Shown in pieces: positions 51,670 through 60,477 of a stretch of 64,000 bases of DNA. A program made the translations under genes and the position numbers. The stretch spans positions 248,001 to 312,000 of the forward strand of contig OY969762.1 in assembly GCA_963702835.1 (NCBI GenBank), given 5' to 3'. The notes under the pieces are model-generated. The model saw nothing but the letters and a program-made list of their open reading frames with translations, searched no databases and was not told the origin of the DNA. Position 1 is the first letter of the stretch, and each line of letters opens with the position of its first letter. The stretch comes from JAFGAV01 sp041479055 (lineage in GTDB: Bacteria; Acidobacteriota; Aminicenantia; Aminicenantales; JAFGAV01).

Positions 51670-54568
51670 GGTTTGTTCCTTGAGGGCGAGAGTTATCCGG
51701 ACGCCGGTGTCGGACGTCCAGGTCCATGGGCAGGACCACGCTGAAGGTCGAGCCTTTGCCCTCCAGGCTCTCCACAGTGATCCTACCCTCGTGTTCTTTA
51801 ATGATGGCATAGCTGATGGACAGCCCCAGCCCGGTTCCCTTGCCCAGACCCTTAGTGGTGAAGAAGGGGTCGAAAATCCGAGGCAGGTGGTCTTTCTTGA
51901 TGCCCGCGCCCGTATCGGCGATGCGCACCAAGGCCTCGCTGTCCTGCTGGCTGACGTCGAGGCGGAGGATGCCGCCTTCGGGCATGGCGTCCAGGGCGTT
52001 GAGGATGATGTTGATGAAGACCTGCTGCAGCCGCTCGCCTTGAGCCCAAATGGGCCGCAGCGGCGCGGGGTTGAATTCCAGCCGGATGTTCATGGCCTTC
52101 AGTTTATACTCGATGAGGGCCAGGATTTCCTTCAGGTTGTCGATGAGGTTGACCCGGCTGAAGGCGATCCCGGAGGGGTTCCGGGCGAAGTTGAGCAAGT
52201 TTTTGATGATCCGCGCCACCCGGTCGGTCTGGGCCTCTATTTTTACCAGGATCTGGGCGAAATGGGGATCGGTCAGCCTTTTCTGCAGCATTTGCACGTA
52301 GCTGGAGATGCCGGTCAGGGGCGTATTGATCTCGTGGGCCACGCCGGCCGACAGCAGCCCGATGGAGGCCAGTTTCTCCGAGGTTATCAGCTGCTGCTGA
52401 AGCATGATCTTGTCGGTGATGTCCTCGAAGACGATGATCGTGCCGTAGGGGTTGAGCCGGTTGTCCAGGAGAGGGGTTTTGGCGATGTCGAAGATCTTGG
52501 TCAAGCCGGGACGGATGTCCATGCGGATCTCGCTCAGCAGTTGGTACTCCTGCTGGGTGTCGGGGAGGAATATGGCCGAGAAGTTCGTCTCGCCGATCAT
52601 GGCCGACAGGCTCTGCCCCAGGACGCTGTCCTTCCGGCGGAGGAAGGTCTCTTCCAGGACCCGGTTCCAGCCGATGATTTTTCCCTCCTGGTCGAGGACG
52701 GCCACGCCCACGGTCAGGCTTTCGATGATATTCTCGCTGTAATCCTTGAGCCGTTCCATCTCCATGGTCCGCAGGCTGGCCTGGTCGTAGAGATAGGCGT
52801 TCTCCAGGGCCAAGGCCACCGGGTAGGCGATGGTGGTCAGCAGCTCCCAGTCCTCGCTGGTGAGGTAGGCGGCATTCGTTTTTTTGCTCATGGCCAGGCA
52901 GCCGATGAACTTGTCCTCGACCTTGAGGGGCATGAACTGAAAGAAGCCCCACACCGATAGTTTCTCCAAGCGGAAGCGAAGGTCGCGCCGGTCGGGGAAG
53001 GCGTAGTAGGACAAATGCTCCGATTCCTTAAAGGACTGGAAGAGGTCCGGATCGAGCGTGATCCGGGAGGGCAGGGGAGGGAATTCTCCCCTGGCCTGGA
53101 GGAGGGAGAAAGCATGGGGCACTTTCTCCTCGGTCAGCAGCAGGGCGATGCCTTTCAAGGATAGGGCGTTGGCGATGAGTTCCAGCAGCCGCTGGCTGAG
53201 CTGCTGAAGGTTACGCTCCCGGCTCAACTCCTGACTGATGAACAGAAGCGTTTTGCGGTACTTGTAGCTGCGCCTATAAAAGACTCGGTCGAGAATGGAC
53301 TGAAAGAGCTTTTTCAGCGGGCCGAAAAGCGTGGCCCCCAGGACGATGGCCAGCACTCCCAGGATGACCACGTTCATCCGGTTTTCGGAGAAAAATCTCG
53401 TCTGGGAGCTGACTACCAGGTAGAGGCTGGCGATGACGAAGTAGGAAAAAGCCAGGGTGGCGGCCTTTTTAAGGACGATCTCGAAATCCATGATTTTATG
53501 CCGAGAGATGGAATAGGCCACGGTCAATGGGATGAGCGCCTGAAAGAGGATGGTCAGCTCGCCGGTGCCCGTGGGCACCCGGCCCACAAGGTGGGGGATG
53601 GCGTCCAAGGCCAGGAAGGGGATGGTGCCGATGCCCAGGCCGTAAGCGATCCAGGTGTACTGCTTGCGGACCAGGACGCTCGAGGTGCGGCGGGCGCTGT
53701 GATAAGTCGTGCCGATGGTCAGCAGGGCGAAAGCACAGAAGTGGAGAAGCCCGATCTTATCCAGCCCGCTGTAAAGGTCCAGCATCCGGCCCGACTCCAG
53801 GCCCTGGAACCAGGGGAGGAATAGGGCTGCCTGGCCGGCCAGCAGGAGCAGGGCGGGGATGTAGAAGACGATGGGGATGGCGGGCAGGCGCTTTAGAAAC
53901 CTCTTCCGTTGGGGAAAGATGCTGAAGTAGTGGAAGAGAAGGGGCGGAAAGAACAGGAAGGCCAGCTTATCCAGCCAGAAGAAGAGGCTGTCGAATGTGT
54001 CGAGCTGGCCGGTGGGAGAGAAGATATACATGGCATACAGGCAGAGGGAGGCCAGATAGAAATAAATGTAGGGCAGGGTCAAAGGGGATTTGGCGCTGAA
54101 CAGGACGACAAGTCCGATGACGAAGGCGGTGAGCCCCACCAGGGCCAGATAATAATAGCTCAATGCCGTGCCTTTGACGGCCAGATAGAAGGAAGGGGAC
54201 AGGGGAGGCTGCCCTTCCCTTCCGATCTCGTAGATAGCCTTCTGGCCCGTTTGGTAGATCACCCACAGCAGCTTAACCTGGTCGGCTCGGTTCTTGACCG
54301 GATTGCCGTTGATCTTGAACAGGATGTCGCCCAGTTTGATCCCGGACAGATAGGCCGGGCTGTCTCTGATGACCTTGACCGCGATGAGGCCGGTGGACCG
54401 TTCCGCCCACTGCACTCCGTCCGTCGGTTCTTTCCAAGTGACGCGGCGATAGATATTGAACCCTCCCAGGCCGAGGAGAATGAGGATGAGAGGGATGGCC
54501 AGGGAGGTGAGACGTTTGTTCATCGTATCAAATCCAAAAAATTGAACCCATTATGCAAAAAAAATATC

Positions 54569-54859
54569 CTATTGAAGCGAATGACGCAGGCTGGACCGGA
54601 TGGCCCATTTGATGGCCGGCTGCTGCTTCAGCTTTTTGACCTCCTTGTCCTCCTCCAACCCCAAGGGCTTGGTGTTGCGGGATAGAAAGGTGCTCATATA
54701 ATCAAACGACGGTTTCTGGGCGGGGACGTTTTCCTGGGCCCGTAAAACGCCGGAGTAGGCCCCCCCCTTCAGCGTCGTCGGCCTCTGGGGAGGGGAGAGC
54801 AGGGAGGCCAGCCCCAGGGCTGCCACGAAGCAGGCCGCCAGACATGCCTTTCTTTTCAT
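54569..54859 (-). CDS. Small exported protein of unknown function
   Basis: 96 aa. A signal peptide (KRKACLAACFVAALGLASLL) and a basic, helical C-terminal half. No family recognised. It lies 45 bp upstream of the PDZ kinase in the same direction, so it may be a ligand or accessory for it (inference). A TTGACA box at 54889-54894 with TAATTT 17 bp on (54866-54871) would place the transcript start at or next to the ATG. Confidence 0.6.
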   Translation of the reverse strand: MKRKACLAACFVAALGLASLLSPPQRPTTLKGGAYSGVLRAQENVPAQKPSFDYMSTFLSRNTKPLGLEEDKEVKKLKQQPAIKWAIRSSLRHSLQ

Positions 54860-54944
54860 ACTCTAAAATTACGGCTTTCCATCAGGTTTGTCAACCAATT
54901 CGGCGATATCTCCAATTTGCCAGATCCAAAGCTGTTTCATGAAT

Positions 54945-54973
54945 TTGACAACAGCCCCTGGTTCCCCTAACAT
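54945..54973 (+). promoter_or_regulatory. Sigma-70-type promoter of the gspF-secretin operon
   Basis: TTGACA (54945-54950), 17-bp spacer, TAACAT (54968-54973), about 72 bp before the gspF ATG. Confidence 0.55.
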
Positions 54974-55045
54974 GGAGATTTCCTAGCAACAGCTGGCAAC
55001 AGAAAGACGAGCCATCGAGTTTCTTAATGAGGTAATCTTTATCTT

Positions 55046-56254
55046 ATGCCTTATTTTCTCTGCCGCTTAGCCACGGATGACGGCCGGTTGATCAAAGAAT
55101 CCTGCTTGGCGCCGTCCCGCGAAGAATGCCGCAAATATTACGAGTCCCGCGGCCTGTGCGTCCTGTCCGTCCGCAAGGATTGGGGCAAGGTCCAGCTCTC
55201 GCTCTCCAGCCTGGACCGGCGGGTGCGGGAAAAGGATTTCATCCTGTTCAACCAGGAGCTGATGTACCTGTTGCGGGCCGGCTATCCGGTCCTCAAGAGC
55301 CTGGAGCTTATCATGAGCCGGACCAAGAACCAGAACCTGAAGGAGGTCCTCTTGCGGGTGGCGGACGATGTGCGCAGCGGAAGGACCCTGTCCGAGGCCT
55401 TCACTCCTTTTCAAGACCGTTTTTCCACAGTCTACACCGCTTCCCTGATGGCCGGCGAGCAGAGCGGCAACCTGGCCCAGGCCATCAGCCGCTACACGGA
55501 TTATGCCAAGGACATCAACAAGACCAAGTCCCGCATCCAGTCGGCCCTGATCTATCCCAGCCTGCTTCTGGTCTTTTCCTTCTCCCTGATGATGGTCCTC
55601 ATCAATTTCATCCTGCCGCGCTTTTCCGGGTTCTACGCCGATTTCAAGTCCGAACTGCCGGGGATTACCCGCTTGATCATGGCTGCCGCCCTGGCCATCC
55701 GGCGTTCCATGCTCTTCCTCCTCTTGTTCGGAGTTCTTCTCGGGGCGGCCTATTTCTGGTTGAAGCGGAGGGAGAGGAACCGCGTCTGGCTCGACCGCAT
55801 CAAACTCCGCCTTCCCTACGCCAGGCGGATCTGGATCGAGTCGGGCGTTTCCCTCTTTTCCCGGACACTGGGGCTCCTGCTGGGCGCCGGCATTACGCTC
55901 ATCCAGGCCTTGGTCATTTCCTGCCGGGCCATTCCCAACCGCTTCCTGGTCCACCGAGTAGCCGGCGTCCCGGATGATATCAAAAACGGCCAGAATCTCT
56001 CTGATTCTCTGGTCAAGGCCGGCTTTTTCCCCTCCCTGGCCATTGACATGATCCGTATCGGCGAGTCCTCGGCCAACCTGGAGGGCATGCTGTCCGAGGT
56101 CTCGGATGTCTATGACGAAGAGGTCCGCTCGCGGGTGGATACCTTTGTCTCCCTGATCGAGCCGGTCCTCATCATCGTCATGGGGCTTATCGTGGCGGCC
56201 ATGCTCCTTTCCGTTTACCTGCCCATTTTTAATATAATAAAGATAACGAGATAA
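55046..56254 (+). CDS. Type II secretion/type IV pilus inner-membrane protein (GspF/PilC)
   Basis: 402 aa platform protein with two repeated GspF domains (about 70-195 and 270-395), each ending in membrane helices. FNQELMYLLRAGYPVLKSLE and FSRTLGLLLGAGITLIQALV are the domain starts. Three main hydrophobic helices are near 170, 215 and 375. It organises the assembly ATPase and the pilin-like fibre. First gene of the cluster. Confidence 0.94.
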   Translation: MPYFLCRLATDDGRLIKESCLAPSREECRKYYESRGLCVLSVRKDWGKVQLSLSSLDRRVREKDFILFNQELMYLLRAGYPVLKSLELIMSRTKNQNLKEVLLRVADDVRSGRTLSEAFTPFQDRFSTVYTASLMAGEQSGNLAQAISRYTDYAKDINKTKSRIQSALIYPSLLLVFSFSLMMVLINFILPRFSGFYADFKSELPGITRLIMAAALAIRRSMLFLLLFGVLLGAAYFWLKRRERNRVWLDRIKLRLPYARRIWIESGVSLFSRTLGLLLGAGITLIQALVISCRAIPNRFLVHRVAGVPDDIKNGQNLSDSLVKAGFFPSLAIDMIRIGESSANLEGMLSEVSDVYDEEVRSRVDTFVSLIEPVLIIVMGLIVAAMLLSVYLPIFNIIKITR

Positions 56255-56260
56255 CCGGAT

Positions 56261-57871
56261 ATGGCTAAAAAGGAAACAGAGACGACCCTCCTCTCCGAGG
56301 AGAAGGAGGTCAGAAAGCTGGCCGAGCGCTATCATGTCCCGACCGTGGATTTGGGCCGGGTTTCGCTCGACCGGGAGCTGGTTCAGTCCTTCCCCCCGGA
56401 CTTCCTCTACCGGGCCAACTTCATCCCCTTCGGCCGGGAGGGCCAAGCCGTCCAGGTGGCGGTGGCCGACCCCTCCGACATCGAAACCATTGACGCCGTA
56501 GAGTCCTTCCTGGGCCGCAAGGTTCAGGTTTTCGCCGCTTCCAAGCGGGCCATCCACGAGGCCTTGCGCAAGAGCGAGGCCGCTCTGCAGGTTCTCAAGG
56601 ACGTCACCGAGGGGTTCATCACCCAGATCGTGGAGAAGGAGGGGGGTGAGGAGGAGGAGGTCATCTCCATCGAGAAGTTGGCCGACCAGGACGGCTCCAT
56701 CATCAAGCTGGTCAACACCATCATCTTCACCGCCGTTCAGAAGCGGGCCTCGGACATCCACATCGAATCGCGGGAAGAGGGCGTCCGGGTCAAATACCGC
56801 GTGGACGGCGTCCTCAGCGAGGCCATGGAGCCTGTCGACCGGAAGTTCCACTCGCCCATCATTACCCGCATCAAGGTCATGGCCGAACTGGACATCGCCG
56901 AGCGGCGGGTCCCCCAAGACGGCCGCTTCCGGCTCCGCATCAGGGACAAGACCATAGACTTCCGCATTTCCATCATGCCCGCCATCTTCGGCGAGGACGC
57001 GGTGATTCGTATTCTGGACAAGGAGATGATCACCGAAGCCTTCGCCGAGCTGCGCCTGGACCTGCTGGGTTTTTCCGTGGAGATCCTGCAGAAATTCCGC
57101 CGCTACATCGTCCAGCCCTACGGGATGATCCTGGTCACCGGCCCCACCGGCAGCGGCAAGACCACGACTCTGTACGCCGCCCTGACCGAGATCAAGAGCG
57201 TCGAGGACAAGATCATCACCATCGAGGACCCGGTCGAATACCAGATTGAGGGCCTGACCCAGATTCCGGTCAACGAGAAGAAGGGCCTTACCTTCGCCCG
57301 GGGGCTGCGCTCCATCCTGCGCCACGACCCGGATAAGATCATGGTGGGCGAGATCCGCGACCCGGAGACGGCTCAGATCGCCATCCAATCCGCCCTGACC
57401 GGGCACCTGGTCTTCACCACCGTCCACGCCAACAACGTCTTCGACGTCATCGGCCGCTTCCTCCACATGCAGGTGGACCCCTACAGCTTCATCTCCGCCT
57501 TGAACTGCATCCTGGCCCAGCGTCTGGTGCGGCTCCTCTGTCCGCAGTGCAAGGCGCTGGTCAAGCCCAGTGAGGCCCTGCTGGCCGAGTCCGGGCTGAG
57601 CCCGGAGAAATCGCGCCGGCAGGCCTTCTTCGAAGCCCGGGGCTGTGCCGAGTGCGGGATGACCGGCTACCGCGGCCGGACGGCCATCGCCGAGCTGCTG
57701 GAGCTGTCGGACGTCATCCGGGGAATGATCCTGGAGCGCAAGCCCCTGTCCGAGGTGAAAAAGCGGGCCAAGGCGGAGGGCATGGTCTTTCTCCGAGAAG
57801 TGGGCATGGACAAGGTTTTCCAAGGCTTGACCAGCCTGAAAGAGCTGAATAAGGTAACCTTCGTGGAGTGA
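56261..57871 (+). CDS. Assembly ATPase GspE/PilB
   Basis: 536 aa. An N-terminal MshE-N-like domain (1-130) precedes the ATPase: Walker A GPTGSGKTTT (about 293-302), Asp box TIEDPVEYQIEG, Walker B IMVGEIRDPETAQ and His box TGHLVFTTVHANN. A tetracysteine zinc site lies at CPQC (about 427, 430) and CAEC (about 462, 465). It drives pilus or pseudopilus polymerisation. It starts 6 bp after gspF. Confidence 0.96.
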   Translation: MAKKETETTLLSEEKEVRKLAERYHVPTVDLGRVSLDRELVQSFPPDFLYRANFIPFGREGQAVQVAVADPSDIETIDAVESFLGRKVQVFAASKRAIHEALRKSEAALQVLKDVTEGFITQIVEKEGGEEEEVISIEKLADQDGSIIKLVNTIIFTAVQKRASDIHIESREEGVRVKYRVDGVLSEAMEPVDRKFHSPIITRIKVMAELDIAERRVPQDGRFRLRIRDKTIDFRISIMPAIFGEDAVIRILDKEMITEAFAELRLDLLGFSVEILQKFRRYIVQPYGMILVTGPTGSGKTTTLYAALTEIKSVEDKIITIEDPVEYQIEGLTQIPVNEKKGLTFARGLRSILRHDPDKIMVGEIRDPETAQIAIQSALTGHLVFTTVHANNVFDVIGRFLHMQVDPYSFISALNCILAQRLVRLLCPQCKALVKPSEALLAESGLSPEKSRRQAFFEARGCAECGMTGYRGRTAIAELLELSDVIRGMILERKPLSEVKKRAKAEGMVFLREVGMDKVFQGLTSLKELNKVTFVE

Positions 57872-57875
57872 ACCG

Positions 57876-58808
57876 ATGAGCGGCCTGTTGGACAGCTTGA
57901 AAGATTATTTCGCCCGCGGCCCGGTTCTCTCCCTGTCCTTCATGCTGACGGGACGCAGCCTGAGCTGTCTGTATGCCCCGGGCCGTGAGCGCCGGGCCAG
58001 AAGCCAAGCCCTGCTGGCCTTGAAGCCGGGCGCTGTGGTGCCTTCTTTCGAACGTCCCAACATCAAGGACACGGCGGAGTTGGGTGAAAAGATCAGAGAA
58101 GCCCTGCGCCGGACGCAGCCCCCTGTCCGAGAGGCTGCTCTCTTGGTGCCCGAATCCTGCCTGAAGAGCTTTATCCTCACCTTCGATGAATTTCCGGCCT
58201 CAGCCGAGGAGCGACGGGAGCTTCTCCTATGGAGGCTGAAAAAACAGATGCCCTCCCTGCCGGAAGACGTCCGGCTGTCCTTCGACCTGTTGGGCAACGG
58301 CTCTCCCCAGCGCGTCTTCATTTCCGTAGCCCGGCCGGCCGTCATCGGGGAGTATGAGAATGTGTTTGCCGCCGGGGGGCTGAAGGTCCGGAGCGTCTGC
58401 CTTCCCACTTTGGGGCTGTTCAACCTCCTGGACAGGGACAGGGAGAAGGACGTCCTCCTGGCCAATGTCGAGGAGGATGCGGTCAGCCTGCTGGCCGTGC
58501 TGGAGGGAGAGCCGGCTCTCTACCGTTTCAAACCCTACCTGGCCGAATCCGGGCCGACCGGACACAGCCTGGAGAACAGCGTCATCAAGGAGGTGGCCGG
58601 CACTCTGACCTATCTCGAGGACCGGGAGAAGAAGACGGTCAAGACTCTGTGGCTGAGAGGGGGCCTGGGGGCCGACGTCTCGGCCCTGGCCGAAGCTTTT
58701 CAGAAAAAGCTTCCCCTGCCCGTCCGCACCCTCGAGCCTCCGGCCTCCTTCGGCTTGACCTCCCGGGAGAGGCATTTTCTGGCGCCGCTTCTCGGATATT
58801 GGGCATGA
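57876..58808 (+). CDS. PilM/GspL-like cytoplasmic assembly protein
   Basis: 310 aa, divergent actin-like PilM or GspL N-domain: VREAALLVPESCLKSFILTF, EERRELLLWRLKKQMPSLPE and DREKDVLLANVEEDAVSLLA match the general pattern of the family. No membrane segment. It would link the ATPase to the PilN/PilO pair encoded next. The classification rests largely on operon position. Confidence 0.78.
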   Translation: MSGLLDSLKDYFARGPVLSLSFMLTGRSLSCLYAPGRERRARSQALLALKPGAVVPSFERPNIKDTAELGEKIREALRRTQPPVREAALLVPESCLKSFILTFDEFPASAEERRELLLWRLKKQMPSLPEDVRLSFDLLGNGSPQRVFISVARPAVIGEYENVFAAGGLKVRSVCLPTLGLFNLLDRDREKDVLLANVEEDAVSLLAVLEGEPALYRFKPYLAESGPTGHSLENSVIKEVAGTLTYLEDREKKTVKTLWLRGGLGADVSALAEAFQKKLPLPVRTLEPPASFGLTSRERHFLAPLLGYWA

Positions 58809-59371
58809 GAAACAACCGCACGATCCGCATCAACCTGGCCAGCGAGCCGCTGCAGAACAAGCGCCTCTTTCGGGCGCTGCTGGCCCTTTTGTTGGTTCTG
58901 GTGGTGGGGGTCGGTTTTGTCGCCGGCTGGAGCTTTGTCCGCCAGCAGGTCAGGAGCCGCCGGCTGGCCGTCGAGGCGGCCGGCCTGGAGCGCTCTATGG
59001 AGTCGGCCCGGTTCGAATCGTCCCGCTTCCATACCCGAGCCCTGGATTTGTCCAAGAAGGAAAAGGCCCAGGTGGATTTTATGAACGACCTCATTCTGCG
59101 CAAGAGTTTTTCCTGGGTCGGCCTCCTGTCTCGGCTGGAGGAAGCCCTGCCCGCCTCGGGCGCCGTCACTTCGCTCAACCCGGCTTTCAGCGGAGGCTCG
59201 AAAGCCGAAGTGACGATGACGGCCGTTTTCCAGAGCCTGAACGACCTGCTGACCTTTATCCAGAACCTGAATGCCCGCGGGTTTTCCAGCATCCGACTCA
59301 TCAGCGAGGGGAAGAACGGCTACGGTCAGTTGGAATCTGAAATCGCGGTGGTCTATGAAGGAACTCGTTAA
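58805..59371 (+). CDS. PilN-like inner-membrane protein
   Basis: 188 aa. The short cytoplasmic start RTIRINLASEPLQNKR contains the INL motif that docks PilN to PilM. One membrane helix (about 20-42), a coiled coil and a small ferredoxin-like periplasmic domain follow. ATG 58805 overlaps the pilM stop (ATGA). Confidence 0.85.
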   Translation: MRNNRTIRINLASEPLQNKRLFRALLALLLVLVVGVGFVAGWSFVRQQVRSRRLAVEAAGLERSMESARFESSRFHTRALDLSKKEKAQVDFMNDLILRKSFSWVGLLSRLEEALPASGAVTSLNPAFSGGSKAEVTMTAVFQSLNDLLTFIQNLNARGFSSIRLISEGKNGYGQLESEIAVVYEGTR

Positions 59372-59915
59372 ATTTTTAGAGCCCGGGGAGCGGAAAATCC
59401 TGGTGGGATTGTCCCTGCTGTTGGCGGCGCTGCTGGTGTTCCTGCTGGCCTTCACCCTGGGAGCGGGGGGGGCCTTCAGCCGACGGGCAGCGGCGGTGAA
59501 TTCCCTGCGCGGGCAGTTCCAATCGGCCGACCGGGAAAGAACCGCCCTCCGGCAGGAGTTTTCCCAATGGGAAGAGGCCGGCCGGGACGGCCTGGCTTTG
59601 CGCCAGGACCGTTTCTACCGGGAATCAAACGGCATCAATGAACTGCGCCTCGACCTCCAGGAGGTCTTCAGCGGGGTGGGCCTGGAATTCCCTCAGGCCA
59701 AGTTCGATTATTCAGAGTTGGAAAAAGAGAAAGCCCGCAAGGTCGCGGTCAGTTTCAATTTTTCGGGATCCTACGGGCTGCTCAAACAATTTCTGGCCGA
59801 GGTCGAAAAGCAGCCCCGTTTTCTTTTTGTGGAGAGGATCAACTTTCTCAATATCGATACGGGCAGCGGAAACCTCCTCTTGAAAATCACAGTGGCGGCT
59901 TACTATGCGAAATAA
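59355..59915 (+). CDS. PilO-like inner-membrane protein
   Basis: 186 aa with one membrane helix (about 15-38), a coiled-coil region (45-75) and a periplasmic alpha/beta domain (FSGSYGLLKQFLAEVEKQPR is typical of PilO). It is expected to heterodimerise with the PilN-like protein. The start overlaps pilN by 17 bp. Confidence 0.83.
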   Translation: MKELVKFLEPGERKILVGLSLLLAALLVFLLAFTLGAGGAFSRRAAAVNSLRGQFQSADRERTALRQEFSQWEEAGRDGLALRQDRFYRESNGINELRLDLQEVFSGVGLEFPQAKFDYSELEKEKARKVAVSFNFSGSYGLLKQFLAEVEKQPRFLFVERINFLNIDTGSGNLLLKITVAAYYAK

Positions 59916-60477
59916 GGATCGCTTTTTCGCGCCACCCATCCACAGTGTTGATATGTATAGGCCCCGGAAAAAGCGGTACTTTGAAAAAAGGTTGAAGGAT
60001 GGTGTGGTCTTTGGGATTCTATGGTTTTTGGCCGGGGGGCTGCTTCTGGCCGGGTCGGTGGACAAACGGGAGGCTAAAACGACGGAACTTTCGCCCGGCC
60101 AAAGCCTCATCCGCAAGGACCTGCTGGTGAAGCCCCGGCCTGCCGAGGTGCGCCCCCGGCGGAACATCTTTGTTCGCGGCGGAGGAGCGGCCGTCGAGCC
60201 GGGGCCGCCGGCCAACGTGGCCCCGCCCCAGGCCGAGACTCCCTCCGACAAGGCCGTGCCGAAATCCGTCGGCCCAGATATCCGCTATATCGGCTTTGTC
60301 ACAACGGCCCGGAAGATCGTCGGGCTGGTCCTGGTGAACGGCCAAGCCCTGGCCGTGGCCGAGGGCGACAGGGTGGCTGGAGACTACACTGTCCTGAAAA
60401 TCAGCCCCGAGACCCTGGAACTGGCCGGCCCGGACGGCCAGACGAAAACGATCTCCATCAAGGGAGAAAACATATGA
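59905..60477 (+). CDS. PilP/GspC-like periplasmic linker protein
   Basis: 190 aa. One membrane helix (about 35-52), a Pro/Ala-rich linker (80-115), and a C-terminal HR/PilP-like domain (DIRYIGFVTTARKIVGLVLV, GDYTVLKISPETLELAG). It would connect the inner-membrane complex to the secretin. The stop overlaps the secretin ATG by 4 bp. Confidence 0.82.
   Translation: MRNKDRFFAPPIHSVDMYRPRKKRYFEKRLKDGVVFGILWFLAGGLLLAGSVDKREAKTTELSPGQSLIRKDLLVKPRPAEVRPRRNIFVRGGGAAVEPGPPANVAPPQAETPSDKAVPKSVGPDIRYIGFVTTARKIVGLVLVNGQALAVAEGDRVAGDYTVLKISPETLELAGPDGQTKTISIKGENI

Noticed and set aside
55067..57823. A 918-codon open frame on the minus strand opposite gspF and gspE
   Set aside because: It mirrors two clear GspF/GspE genes. 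Its translation is Gly/Asp/Leu/Gln/His-rich without domains, as expected from GC-rich antisense frames.
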